From Pelagophyceae sp. CCMP2097 (Eukaryota; Sar; Pelagophyceae), in contig MU657165.1 of assembly GCA_026770575.1 (NCBI GenBank), forward strand, positions 1,128,479 to 1,192,478: a stretch of DNA of 64,000 bases, given 5' to 3'. This document shows positions 11,006 to 21,052 of this stretch, piece after piece. A program made the position numbers and the translations under genes. Numbering within the stretch: the first letter of the stretch is position 1; every line of letters starts with the position of its first letter. A model generated the notes under the pieces. That model was not told the DNA's origin. It saw only the letters and a program-made list of their open reading frames with translations, and made no database searches.

Positions 11006-11723
11006 CTACGTTTTGCACAAGGTAACAACACGGGGCGATTTCGACCGCGGGACTCGAAAGACGCTGGAGACCGTACCGATATCAGGCGGTGGTAGACTGA
11101 AGACTTCGGCGAATGCCCGTTCGACTTCGTCGGCGGACATCTTGGCCAGTCGAGCCTCGAGCCCTTCCTCAAAGAGCCTACGCATCGCCCGTCTTCGCGG
11201 CACGTTCCGTCCTATAGAACGAACGCAGACGCTGGAGTGCGTGCAGGTGCGGTGGGACGAGAGAGGACTCGAAGGTGTCTTGCCTCTCGGCCGGCGCGCC
11301 ATCGTCGTGCCACAGAGGGTCGTGGTCTAGGTTCGGCTGCAGTTTGCCTGGAAACGTGTTAGGGCCCCGTGACGTCGCCCCAGTCGATCGACGCACCGAG
11401 GCGCTCGAGTAGCAGGTACTCTTCGTCGCCGAGCCTATGCGTTTCGGACGCGTCGGCCCTCTTCCGACGCACGACTGGGGATGGCGCGGTTCGGGCAGGC
11501 GGACGCCGCGCGGATGGTTTCGTGACCGCCCTGCGGAAACCTCGATCTCGTCTTCGTCGCGCGCGCAGACGGCGGGCGAATCGTCTCGTGTCGCGGTCCG
11601 GCACACGGCGATCTCGATGCTGGGCTTCTGCGGCCCCGCCTGCTTGGCCGCCGGCGCAGCCGAACCGCCCCGGCTGCTCCGCGCGTTCGAAATGTCGCCA
11701 AAGGCGCGTCGCGGTCCGCCCAT
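11006..11723 (-). CDS. Hypothetical protein with D-box-like N-terminus
   Basis: ATG 11723 gives MGGPRRAFGDISNARSSRGG. RRAFGDISN resembles the basic/GDISN leader of mitotic cyclins and securins. Further coding blocks are HRLGDEEYLLLERLGASIDW (near 11375-11440), NLDHDPLWHDDGAPAERQD (near 11270-11330), and RRLFEEGLEARLAKMSADEV, ERAFAEVFSLPPPDI before a stop at 11006. The blocks are in different frames, so short introns are required; one candidate of 38 nt lies near 11340-11378. A cell-cycle role is inference from the leader alone. The exact splice plan, and whether the last block belongs to the same gene, are open. Confidence 0.45.
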
Positions 11724-12844
11724 CGAGATCCTGTGCGTCCCCGGGTGCGCGCATGCTCGCGCGTCTCCGCACGCGCATCGAAGACGCACGCTTGCTTCGC
11801 GTCGCCTTTCAGTTGCCGCGGCGTGTTCACGCCGAGTTTTCCGAGCTTTGTGCGCGACGGCAGCGACGCGCGCGATTCGACGCTGACGTTTTCATCTGCG
11901 GGGCGACGCGCGCAAAATCAACCACGCGCGCGCGCGCAACAAGACGAGCGCGCACGCACCCAGGATGTTCATTCGGCTCCGACACTGGAAACGGCAACGT
12001 ACAATTTTTAATACATGTTTTTTAGCGAATTTTGGGCGTCCTTGCGCAGTGCCACGTGGCAAGAGGTCGAGGCGACGTGCTCATGGAAGTAGCACGGGGC
12101 CGGGGCCGCGCCGGCTCGTGGCACGAATCGTGAATTCGAGAGCTGTGTCGACCAAACATCCTGAACACAGTCGAGAACGAACCCACAACGACATGATCTT
12201 GCTGGCTGGAGACTGCCGAACCTCGAGAGAGCCCGGGACGCCGTCTTGTCGACGCGTCACCTTTTAAAGCTCTGAACCTCAGGGTGTCGACGCGCCAACG
12301 GGGCGCCCGTTGGCCTTTGTCGGCCTTTGTCGGCACCCGTCGGCCTTTGTCGGCTCGCGGCCGAAGGATGCTCGTACCGTAAGTGGAGCTCCGCATGGTG
12401 GGCCCGCTGTTCGAACGCTGTCGCGTCGCCCGCTCCGCCGCCCCGCGCGGCCGCTCCTCGCACGCACCGGCGTCCCTCGGACTTCCCGAGGCCAAGGGCC
12501 GCGCGATGGCGCATGCCACGAGACGCGGCCGTGCACCTCCATGTCGAGTGCGCAAGCCGATGCAGCCTCGATGGGTCCCTCGCCGGCATTTACCCGAAAC
12601 GCAGCTCGCCCTGCCTTTAACTGCCTTGCACAGTTGCTGCTCAGTCCTGCTCCGGCGAGACATGCTGCCGCACGGAATCTCCTCATTCCACCCGACGCTT
12701 TGCCGCCCTGCCCAGCAGCCCGCTGCTGTTGCCTCCGCGCTCCGCGGCGCCGCCCGCCAGCGTTCTCGTCGCCAAATTCTAAATCGCCAAAGTACGAATC
12801 GCACCCGCGCAGAAGTCGCCCACTCACGCCCCCCGCGCGCTGCC
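11724..12844. other. No gene seen; short tandem repeat inside
   Basis: This stretch separates the D-box-like gene from the TIM gene. It includes a 10-bp tandem repeat (CCTTTGTCGG, with CCCGTCGG variants) at about 12306-12356. The 274-codon minus-strand frame across 12022-12846 translates this repeat, overlaps the TIM start codon and resembles no family. It probably is not a gene. Confidence 0.5.
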
Positions 12845-13344
12845 ATGTCTTCCGTCGAGGAGCAAGCGGCCGCCGTCGCGCAGGTGCGCCCGCACCCGCG
12901 CCGCCCAGAGAACCGCCGCCGTGTGTATTTAGATGCGTCGCGAAATTTGTGGATTTAGATGCGTCGGGAAATGGCCCAAGCCGCGCAGCGCGAACTGCTG
13001 ACGTGCCGCGCGGCGTCCCCTATCGCGGCGGGGCCTCGGAGAGACGCTCTTTGCGTGCATCCCAAACCCCGCGACGTAGCAAAATCACGGAAAAGTGCTT
13101 TGTGAAATGCGCCAAGACGACGTCCGGCAACCACCTCGAGCGAAACGAGCAGCAGTGAGTCAACCGAACCGCCCCCGAGCCGAAAGACGGCGCACCCTGG
13201 GGTGCAGGAGTCTCCTTCCCCCGGAGATGCCGACGACGGCCGACGCCTGGAACTAGGTGCATGGCCATGTGCATCGACCGCTACGTCGACTGCATGAACG
13301 GCGTCAACGAGGCGCTCGTCGCGCGGCAGAACAGTCGAACATGA
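12845..13344 (+). CDS. Small TIM chaperone, Tim8/Tim13 type
   Basis: Four exons join without conflict: 12845-12883, 12959-13002, 13080-13154 and 13257-13344, giving 81 residues. The core reads ELLTKITEKCFVKCAKTTSG, then a linker to NEQQCMAMCIDRYVDCMNGV. These are the twin CX3C motifs (CFVKC and CMAMC) of the zf-Tim10/DDP family, with the characteristic EKC and CIDRY surroundings. Such proteins form hexamers in the mitochondrial intermembrane space. They escort hydrophobic precursors to the inner and outer membrane, and their cysteines form two intramolecular disulfides. Introns are 75, 77 and 102 nt, all GT-AG. Length and motif spacing match Tim8/Tim13 rather than Tim9/Tim10, but this split is by eye. 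Confidence 0.92.
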
Positions 13345-13915
13345 TCGAAGATGTTCGAGCACGTAAAACAGCCAGCTCAGGAGACGGCGGACTCCGCCAC
13401 CGTGGCGGCGTCGTGGGTGCCCGGCACTAACTCGGTAACGACCACGTTCCTCAAGTTTCTGCCGGGGGGTTGCTTACGCGACGCGTGTCGTGGACGAGCA
13501 GGGCGTGGACGAGCAGAGTCAGACAAGGAGCCACAGAGATCGCACGGTTTCCAAGTTCTGCCGGGGGAGAAGGTGCTGCAGGATGCTGCCGCTTGAGGTG
13601 CCGCAGGATCACGCCAACAAAAATTACTGGGTCGCTTTGGGGTGCGCCTTTGGGCGCAGCCGGGATTCCAGCCGGCGCTGCGGCAGTGAGCGTCTCGCTC
13701 AGTGCCGGCGTTGCGCCGACGTGATGGCCCGGGACCCGTGCGTGGCGGCGCTAGTGCGCAGGCGACGTTGCTGAGGCTTGACATTGATACCAGGCTTGCT
13801 GCATCAGCCGCATCATCGCGAGCGGGTCCGCTGGCGCGGCGGCGGCCAGCGGTGCCGGCGCGGCGGCGGCGGGGGGTTTCCGCTCGGACGACATCTCGCA
13901 GAGCCTAGTCGCGAG
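13345..13915. other. No gene seen; copy of a dispersed repeat
   Basis: Lies between the TIM gene and the end of the HSF gene. 13487-13555 is about 80% identical to 43741-43802, just upstream of the histidine-kinase start. Two short local repeats sit beside it: caagtt(t)ctgccggggg twice and gtggacgagcag twice. No supported coding frame. Confidence 0.45.
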
Positions 13916-16229
13916 TCAGAGGCGTGGTCTCAAAATGCGCATGAGGGCGTCGACGCACATTTTGAACATTTCCTGGTTGAGCTCTGCCGCGTTGGGCTCG
14001 GACTTGGGCTCGGACCGGCGCGGCGATGGTTGCAGCGTCGTCGGCAGCGGCGGCGGCGGACGGTCGCAAAAGGGTAAAGAAAATGGCCGCGTCGTCTGCG
14101 CGGCACCGGGCGCCGGCGGTTGCTGCGCCATCATCATCGTCACCTGCTGCTGCGTGAACATTTGGCGCATGAACGCCGCGGGCGTGCCGCCAAAGGGCGC
14201 CTGCGCGACCGCGGGCGGCAGCGACGGGTCGCAGAGCGCGGCGCGCGCGCCCGCGGCGCGCGGCGCCGCGGGCGACGCCGGCGGCGGCGTCACGAGCGCG
14301 GCGGCCGGCCGGTCGGTGTCGCCGCGTCGCCGGCCGCGGAGGCGCGGGCCGCGCGTGTCGCTGCGGGCCGCGGCCTTTTTGGGCGCGGCGCTCTTGCGGA
14401 GGGGCCAGCTGCGGCCGTCGCCGTTCTTGCGGCGGTCGTCGTCGTCCAGCGCGCACGCGGCGGCGGCGCTCTCGAAGGGGTCGTGGCCCTGGTCCACCTC
14501 TTTTGTTGACTGCAGCAGGTCGTGGCCGTTGCTCGCCAGCATCGACTGCAGGATGTTGCACGTCGACGCCGAGAAGGACGACATGTGCGCCATGTCCAAA
14601 TCCTTGTCCTTGGCGTCCAAAGCGCCCGAGACCAAGGCGCCGTAGAGGTCGCACGACGCGTCCACCGGGAATTCGTCCACGGCCAGCGCCGGCGGGAGCA
14701 CCGTCGGCGCCGCGTGCGCCGCGAGGGCCGGCGACGGGCTCGGCGACGCGCGCGCCGCGGCGTCGTCGGGGCCGAGCTCGGCGAGGCCGTAGTCGGTCAT
14801 GTCGCCGAGGAAGTCCGGCAGCACAAAGGCCCGCCCCTGCGCCGCCTCGCCTCTTTGCGCCGTGCTGACGGCGTCGGCGACGTCGCCGTGCGTCAAATGC
14901 GAGGTGAGCTTCTTCAGTTTGGAGTCGTTTGCGTTAACGTCGCCGCCCAATGCCGCGCGCGCCGCCGCCGCCGCCGGCGCGGCGCCGGGCCGCCAGGCGT
15001 CGGGCGCGCCCATGGCGGACATGGTCGTCCACATGCGCGCATTTTGCTCAAGAGTCTGTTGCGTCTTGAGGAACGCGGCCTGCGTCAACTTTTCAATCGT
15101 CGCCTGGTGCCGCACAAGCTCCAGATTCAACTGCTCGCGCTCCAGCTCCGCCCGACGCAGCCACTCGTTCTCCGCCCGTAGCCTACGCAGAAGCGCTGCG
15201 GCAAATGGCCAAACGGCGGCCAGTGAACGGCCCAACGGCGAAGATTCCCGGAACAAGGCATGAAAACGCACCTCTTGGCCTCCGTCTCCAGCTCGGTGCA
15301 GCGCTGCATCATCGCGGCGACGTCGGCCGCCATGGCCTCGGAGTCGTCGGGCGGGTCACCCGCGGCTTCGGCCTTGACTTCTGCGGTGGCGACCGCCTAC
15401 ACCGACGCGTTCCGCGAGCGGCCCCTGGGGGCATTCGAAGCGGTGGGCTGTCCACGGGAAGCTCACCGACGAGGGTCCAGCCTTCGCCTCCTTTGCGTCT
15501 TTCTCCGCGGCGGGGTCGGCCTTGCCCGCCTCGACGAGGCCCCGCTTCTTCTTCTTCTCCTCGCGCGGCTTGCGGTGGATTTTGTACAGCAGCTCCTCCT
15601 TGCCGCGCTTGAAAAATTCGTGCGCGTAGCCTGCGCGGAAAGGGTCCGGCGCGGGACGCCCCAACTCCAAAGGGCCGCCGTCCGAGTTGGGCCGACTCGG
15701 ACGGAGCGATGAATTCCGCAAAGGCACGCCCGCCCGCCGACCAAAGACACACACGTCGGCCGCCACGGCGCGCCCCCCGAGGATGGACCCGGCGGCGCGA
15801 GTCCCAGTCGGTTTGCTCACAGCCAATCTTGGCGTCGCGCGCCGAGACTTTTGAGAACTGGTACATGTTCAGCAGCCGCGTAAAGGACTGGAAATTGCGG
15901 TGGCGGAAGAACTTAGGGCAAGCCTGCGCGCCGGCGCGTCTCGCCTCGCCGCTGCGCGCGGCCTGTAGAGTGGGCCTCTCGAGGAGGGCGCGCACCTCGG
16001 CGGCGAAGCGCGTCGAGTTGGTGATGACGATGTGCGTGCCGTCGTCGGCCCAGCGGATGATCTCCGGGTCGACTTGATTGAGGAGCCGGTAGAGCGTGCG
16101 GATGAAGACCGGGATCTCGGGCGGCGCTTCGAGCGGCCGCCGCAGCGCGAGCGCCGCGGCGGCGTCGTCCGGCGCCGCGGCCGGCGCCACGGGCAGCGCC
16201 AAAGCGGGGGCCTTAGGGATCGCGAGCAT
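13916..16229 (-). CDS. Heat-shock transcription factor (HSF)
   Basis: ATG 16229. Exon 1 (to 15996) contains PVFIRTLYRLLNQVDPEIIR and WADDGTHIVITNSTRFAAE. A 72-nt intron (15924-15995) splits the DNA-binding domain at the position where exon 2 resumes ACPKFFRHRNFQSFTRLLNM YQFSKV. The next exon has YAHEFFKRGKEELLYKIHRK, the usual HSF wing-to-linker sequence. A coiled-coil oligomerisation region follows (MMQRCTELETEAKR, then RLRAENEWLRRAELEREQLN across an intron). The long last exon is acidic and glutamine/proline-rich, fitting an activation domain, and stops at 13916. HSFs trimerise and bind nGAAn repeats in stress-gene promoters. The DNA-binding helix keeps the F-x-S-F-x-R-x-L-N-M pattern. The intron near 15640-15850 holds a perfect 10-bp hairpin (15678-15704). 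Confidence 0.92.
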
Positions 16230-17157
16230 GGCGCTTGCGGATGCGGCCGTCGCCCACTGCCTCTGACTAGGCGGCCCGCAACGTTCTTGGCGCTCGAGGC
16301 CGCGGCTCGGGCTTCTCGGGGGGACCCTGGGCCGCGGGGGCGCCGCGCCTGTGCGCGCCTGCGGTGCCGCGTTGCGCGATTCCCAAGCCGTCAGGAGAAG
16401 TCACAGGTGTGGTTGTCAAACTCAAAACACGCAAGTCCTTCTTTAAACATCGTGAGCTCTGGCATCATGACATGCATGCAACTGCATGCGCATGGCAAGT
16501 GAACATCCGCAGCGAGGACGAGAGAGACCCCTGGCCGCCGGCGCGGCTCTGCGTGGAGGCTTCGAGGGGCCCGGAGAGCAGCGTCGGTGGGGCGCGCGTC
16601 GAGATGGCGGGGGCTCGGTCATTTTTTTCGACCTGCCAGTGGGGCTGGATGGGGCGAAAGCGGCCGCCGCTCGCGGAGGCGCGGGATCCTTTGGCGGACG
16701 TGATCTCCCGAGGGTATACACGGACCGGGCATGCCAAAAGGGGTCGGCCGCGCGCGTGGGTCGACGTCACTTCCAGTAAACGGTACTTTTTACAAAAGTG
16801 AAATCGCCAGACTTTTAACCCGATGCGGCGGAGGCCGATCGGTGTCGACATGCCGATACCCGACGGACCGCGTCTTTTGCCAGTTGGGCGGTGCATATAG
16901 GGCCCGACGAGCCGCCGGCAAACGAACGTGAAGCGCCCCTTCCCAGAAAGTGCCGGGGTCCGTTAATTCAGAGTCCCGTTCAGAAAGGGGCAAAGTTCCG
17001 AGTTTCGGTTCCCAAAGTGGATTTGTCTCCTTCCTTTGCTTTAAACAAAAAGTTTCTCGAGCCGCGCGATCGATCGTTCGAAGATCGGCGCGCGCGAGTT
17101 CGGCGGGAAGCACCCAAACAACACGCGCCCGCCGGGAGCGTGCGTCGCCGCTTCTCG
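16230..17157. other. Divergent intergenic region, no gene seen
   Basis: Separates the HSF and TMEM163-like starts, so it should hold both promoters. Open frames here are short and resemble no family. I could not pick out convincing HSE arrays. Confidence 0.45.
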
Positions 17158-18050
17158 ATGTTCGGTCTCTGCGACGCCGACCAGGGATGCTGGGGCAGGT
17201 GCGTTTTGTCTCGACGCACACGCGTTGTGCGGCTCAAGGTTTCGGGTGGCAAACCCACAGCCGGGGCGGGGCGTATCCGGGTGGCCTCGCCACTGCGTTT
17301 TGGCGCCGCCCCGGCGGCGGCGTCGTCGCTCCATCGGCGTCCTTTAGGTGCGCGTGGCGGGCCGGCGTGCGTGAGGCGTACGAGCTTTCGGTCGTCTCGC
17401 TGGCGGCGGCGGCGGTGGCGACGCTGATGGGCGCCGTGTCGGCGTTCCAGTCGAGGTCGGCCACGGCGCTAGGCTACACGCTCGAAAACGTAGTCGACTC
17501 CGTCGGGTCGGCGCTGCTGCTCTGGCGCTTCTCTGGCGGCGGCGGCGGCGCCTCCAAGGCGGCGCTGGAGCTGCGCGAGCGGCGCGCCGACGTGGGCATC
17601 TCAATCATGTTCGTCGTCCTCGCTTTGATCGTGGCGATCGACGCCGCCGGCGACCTTGCGAACGAGGAGGAGGAGGGCGACGTTACCGAGCTCATCGTGC
17701 TCTACACGCCGTCGATGCTCCTCTTCCTCTTCCTCGGCCTGGCGAAGATGCACGTCGGCCGCGCGATCCGGTCGCCGGCGCTGCGCAAGGACGGCGTCTG
17801 CTCCCTCGCCGGCGCGTTGCTCAGCTTTGGCGTCCTCGTCTCGGCGCTGCTCGAGGAGCTGACGGACATTTGGTGGGCCGACTCCCTCATCGCGCTCGTC
17901 GTCGCCGGAGGCCTCGGCCTCAAGGGAGTCTTATCCGTCGCCGCCGCCACCAGGCAGGGCGTCCGGTGGTGGAGCCTCGGCTTTTGGATGGGGCGAGAAG
18001 ACTACGCGGGGCCAGACGTCGGCGCGACGGACGAAAATCCGCTGCTCTGA
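17158..18050 (+). CDS. TMEM163-like / cation-efflux-type membrane protein
   Basis: Two exons, 17158-17198 and 17348-18050, join to 247 residues starting MFGLCDADQGCWGRCAWRAG. About six hydrophobic segments follow. The family signature is clear: SATALGYTLENVVDSVGSAL, LLWRF, then ALRKDGVCSLAGALLSFGVL and WWADSLIALVVAGGLGLKGV. This matches the order in animal TMEM163 (LG..LD...D..SS..VLWR; ALI.DG..SL.G...; W..D). TMEM163 is related to cation diffusion facilitators and exports zinc; the aspartates in NVVD and WWAD sit where metal ligands are expected. Substrate here is inference. The 149-nt intron is GT-AG and phase-consistent. Confidence 0.85.
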
Positions 18051-18269
18051 GCGGGCGTCAGAGGCGCACCCGCGCGCGACCCTCTCAGAGTGCTCGCGCA
18101 ACCACCACGCTCTCCGCATCCGGCCCTCGCGCGATGCGACGTTATCTGCGACATTCCTCTTTGTCCCCTCAAACATAATTTATCTGTCTTGTCTCTTACG
18201 ACTCGACGTGTGTCGGGGAAGACGATACAACACACAGTGCACAGGTACAACAGCATCCACGCTGCGCGT

Positions 18270-19007
18270 CTAGCCCGCTCGCGCCGCGGCGCCGCTCGGC
18301 GATGCTTCGACGGCCGCGGGGTGCGCGGGAGCCGGTCCTTTTGAGAGGCTACGACGTTGCCGACGAGTCGTCGAGGCTTGACCGAGGCGAGGCCGCGCCC
18401 CGTCGTTGCGCGCCGGCGCCGCCGTGGCCGCCGCCGGCGGGTCGACGAGCGCGACGTCTCGGACGTCCTCCACCTTGTAGTCGACGATTCTCCGCCGCTT
18501 CCGGTACTCCGTCGCCGCGGCCTACGTCGAAGGTCCGCACGGCGCCGCCCCGGGGCGCGAGCTGACCGTAAAGGTGAACGCGGCGCCCTCGGGAACGGCT
18601 GCAAAGACGACCAGCGCGTCGTCGCCGCGCAGCCAGACGTGCTGCGCCACGTCTCCAGCGCCCGAGCGCACGTCCGTCAGCAGCACGTTGCGAAAGCGCA
18701 GCGCGCCGCGGCGGAGCGCGCCAAAGGACCCAACAGTCGCCGCAAACTCGACGCGGCCGCCCGGGAGCCTGCAAAAGCGAGGTACGTACACTGATGTAGT
18801 GGCCCGCGGCCCGGGGAGCGCTGGACGCCGGCCGGGGTTTGGGAACAGCGCGGCGAGCGCGTAGCGCGGCTCGTCGAGGGCGGGCGGCGCACGCGCGCGC
18901 GCCGCATCCCCGCGCGGAAATCGCCTCGCCCGCGGCTGCGCGAGCAGCTGCAGGCCCGCCGCCATAAACGCGCCGCAAGCGACCAGGCACAGCCAAAGGC
19001 CGCCCAT
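18270..19007 (-). CDS. Hypothetical protein with N-terminal signal anchor
   Basis: ATG 19007 opens MGGLWLCLVACGAFMAAGLQ, a hydrophobic signal or signal anchor. A compact domain follows: RFCRLPGGRVEFAATVGSFG, ALRFRNVLLTDVRSG, HVWLRGDDALVVFAAVPEGA. A probable 45-nt intron (GTCAGC donor, near 18520-18566) leads to AAATEYRKRRRIVDYKVEDV and a low-complexity tail. I do not recognise the domain; the strands look beta-rich and lumenal or extracellular. A CACTA-type MITE begins only 11 bp upstream of the start codon, so the 5' leader or promoter must lie in or beyond the element. Confidence 0.6.
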
Positions 19008-19018
19008 CCCGCGCGCGC

Positions 19019-19473
19019 CACTGTCGAATTAGATTATCACCGGAAATCTATTAACTATTTTTGGCTCGTGAAGGCGGCTGGCGCTGCGCCGGCCACTCCC
19101 GCGAGACGCCCTGGGCGCGCTTGTTTGGCTTTTTCGTCAACTGCCTTATTTTGGCGATTCTCTGCGAAAGCTTCTTAATTTAGTAGTTAATCAAGTCTAA
19201 ACCTTAGGGCACAAATCAAAAGTCGATGAAGGCGCCAATGAGTTCCCGGCCAATTGAGACAGACGCAAGGGGCACGATGCCCGAACGTTATGTCCAAATT
19301 GGCCGGCAATTCCTTGCCTCCAAAGTAGGCTACTAAAATTTCGCGGTTTGAGACGTTTCTTCTTCGCGCGCTGGTCTCCGAGGCGCCAACTAATACGACT
19401 GGAGGGAGCGGCAAGAGCGCACGCGCTAAAAAAAGTTATCTTCGGCGATTTCTGTTGTGCAAATTCGACAGTG
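19019..19473. mobile_element. CACTA-type MITE, copy 1 (455 bp)
   Basis: Ends are perfect 12-bp terminal inverted repeats, CACTGTCGAATT and AATTCGACAGTG. The 3-bp flanks are identical (CGC at both sides), as expected for CACTA/EnSpm insertion. A second copy lies inverted at 53338-53818. An internal 10-bp inverted repeat CCGGCCAATT/AATTGGCCGG is present. No transposase is encoded, so it is non-autonomous. It occupies most of the divergent space between the anchored hypothetical gene (start 19007) and the glycosyltransferase (start 19626). Confidence 0.9.
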
Positions 19474-19625
19474 CGCGCGAGCGTTCCGACGCCCCAAACC
19501 TCTGTCTCCCCTTTTTAGAAACCCTTTTAGAAACTCCTTTTTTAGCGATGTTCTTGTTGTTCCCGGCCGGCGTGGTGAAGCCTTAAGCTTCGAACTTCTG
19601 CGGCCGGGCCTCTTCGGTTTGGCCG

Positions 19626-20789
19626 ATGGAGAGCCACCCGGCGGGGCAGGGGCGGCGCGGCGCGTGCCACGGAATGCCAAAGGCGCCGACGGGCCGCCCA
19701 CGGCGCCTCGTGGCGGGCCTTGGCTGCGCGGGCCTCGTTGTCGGCCTCCACTTAATGCGGCGGCGCGGCGGCGCCGGCCGGAATCGGCGCGGCCGCGCCT
19801 ACGCCGCGGCCTGCGACTACGCCGTGCCCGACGCGGCCGTCGACGACGAAGTGGCCGTCTTCGTAACTAGCGTCGCCGCGCGCGTAAGAGCCTTGCCCGT
19901 CATGCTCGACTCGCTCATGCGCGGCTCGCTCCTCCCCGCCGCCGTCTACGTCGTCGTGCCGGGCGACGGCGACGTGCGGTGCCCGCGGCCCGGCGGCCGC
20001 ACCGCGCTCCGGCGCCTTGACGCGCCCGCGCACCCGCACGTCCGCCTGACAGTCTACTTCGTGCGCGCTCTAGAGGACCGCGGGCCCGTGGAGAAGTACC
20101 TCGGCGCCCTCGGGGCGCTGCCGGCGGCGGCGCCGCGGTTCGCGCTCGTCGTCGACGACGACCACGAGTACGATCCGGACCTCGTGCGCAAGTACTCCGC
20201 CGCGCTCCACCGCGACCCGGGCGTGGCCTTTACGGTGCAGTCGCCGGCGCGCGAACTCGACTTTGAGCCGTGGTTCCCGATTGTCTTTGGGTCGCGCGGC
20301 GTCGGCGTCGCGCTCGCCACGCTCAGAACGGGCCTCGTCGACTTTTACCGAGACGCCATAGCCTTTGAGCCCACGTGCCGCCTCGTCGACGACGTCGTCA
20401 TCTCCGCCTACCTCGCCGCAAACGACGTCGACGTCCGAGACGTCAGTCGCGAAACGCAAAGGCTTTGATGCGCCGAGAGAGGCGCCCCCGCCCGACGCCC
20501 CCGACGAGGCGCGGCGCAGGTGCCCGGCTTCAGCTTTGCGCACCGGCCCTGGACCAACGCGCGCTTCATCCACAAAGAGTCGAAGAAGAGTCCTTCACCA
20601 CCGCAGCGCCCAACCCTCTTTGGCGGACGCTCCGCGCCCGTCGACTCACCCTTCTCCGGCACAGAGCGCCTCCGCGGCCCGCTGCGCACGGAGCAGAACC
20701 AGCTCTGTCACGACAAGCTTCTTGAGCGGCTGCTAGCGTCCGACGCCGCGCCCAGATTCGAGAGACGAAGACGGCCACTGAGCCCGTGA
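19626..20789 (+). CDS. GT-A type glycosyltransferase, type II membrane protein
   Basis: Exon 1 from ATG 19626 carries a hydrophobic anchor (RLVAGLGCAGLVVGLHLM), then VAVFVTSVAARVRALPVMLD. The metal-binding motif is FALVVDDDHEYDPDLVRKYS, and CRLVDDVVISAYLAANDVDV has the acidic pair of the catalytic base region. A 69-nt intron (20451-20519) joins in phase to VPGFSFAHRPWTNARFIHKE, with the stop at 20789. The layout is that of an inverting GT2-like Golgi enzyme; acceptor and sugar are unknown. An in-frame ATG at 19674 (MPKAPTGRPRR) gives a more usual short cytosolic tail and is an equally good start. Confidence 0.72.
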
Positions 20790-21052
20790 ATATACTTGTA
20801 GTAAACCCAGCAACTCCAAACGGCAGTGGTCACGAGGATGCGGAGCTGCGGAGGAGCCGCGCGCCGGAGCAGCGGCGGGCAGCGCAGGGCGGGAGCCGGG
20901 CCCCCGGCAAGGCATGCCGCCAGATTCTTCAGCACGTGCATGTCCTCTGAAATCCCAAAGGGATTTGCTCCGAGCCTGGGTTTTGAATGAATTTTTGAAT
21001 GCGACAAATTTGCTGTTGGGCCGAGGAAGAGCAAGCCTGAGGTTGGGTCGCG

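Noticed and set aside
12022..12846. 274-codon minus-strand frame
   Set aside because: It runs through a short tandem repeat, overlaps the TIM start codon and resembles no protein family.
19187..19414. 75-codon frame inside the MITE
   Set aside because: No similarity to a transposase. The other copy cannot be checked because of the gap, and such frames arise by chance.
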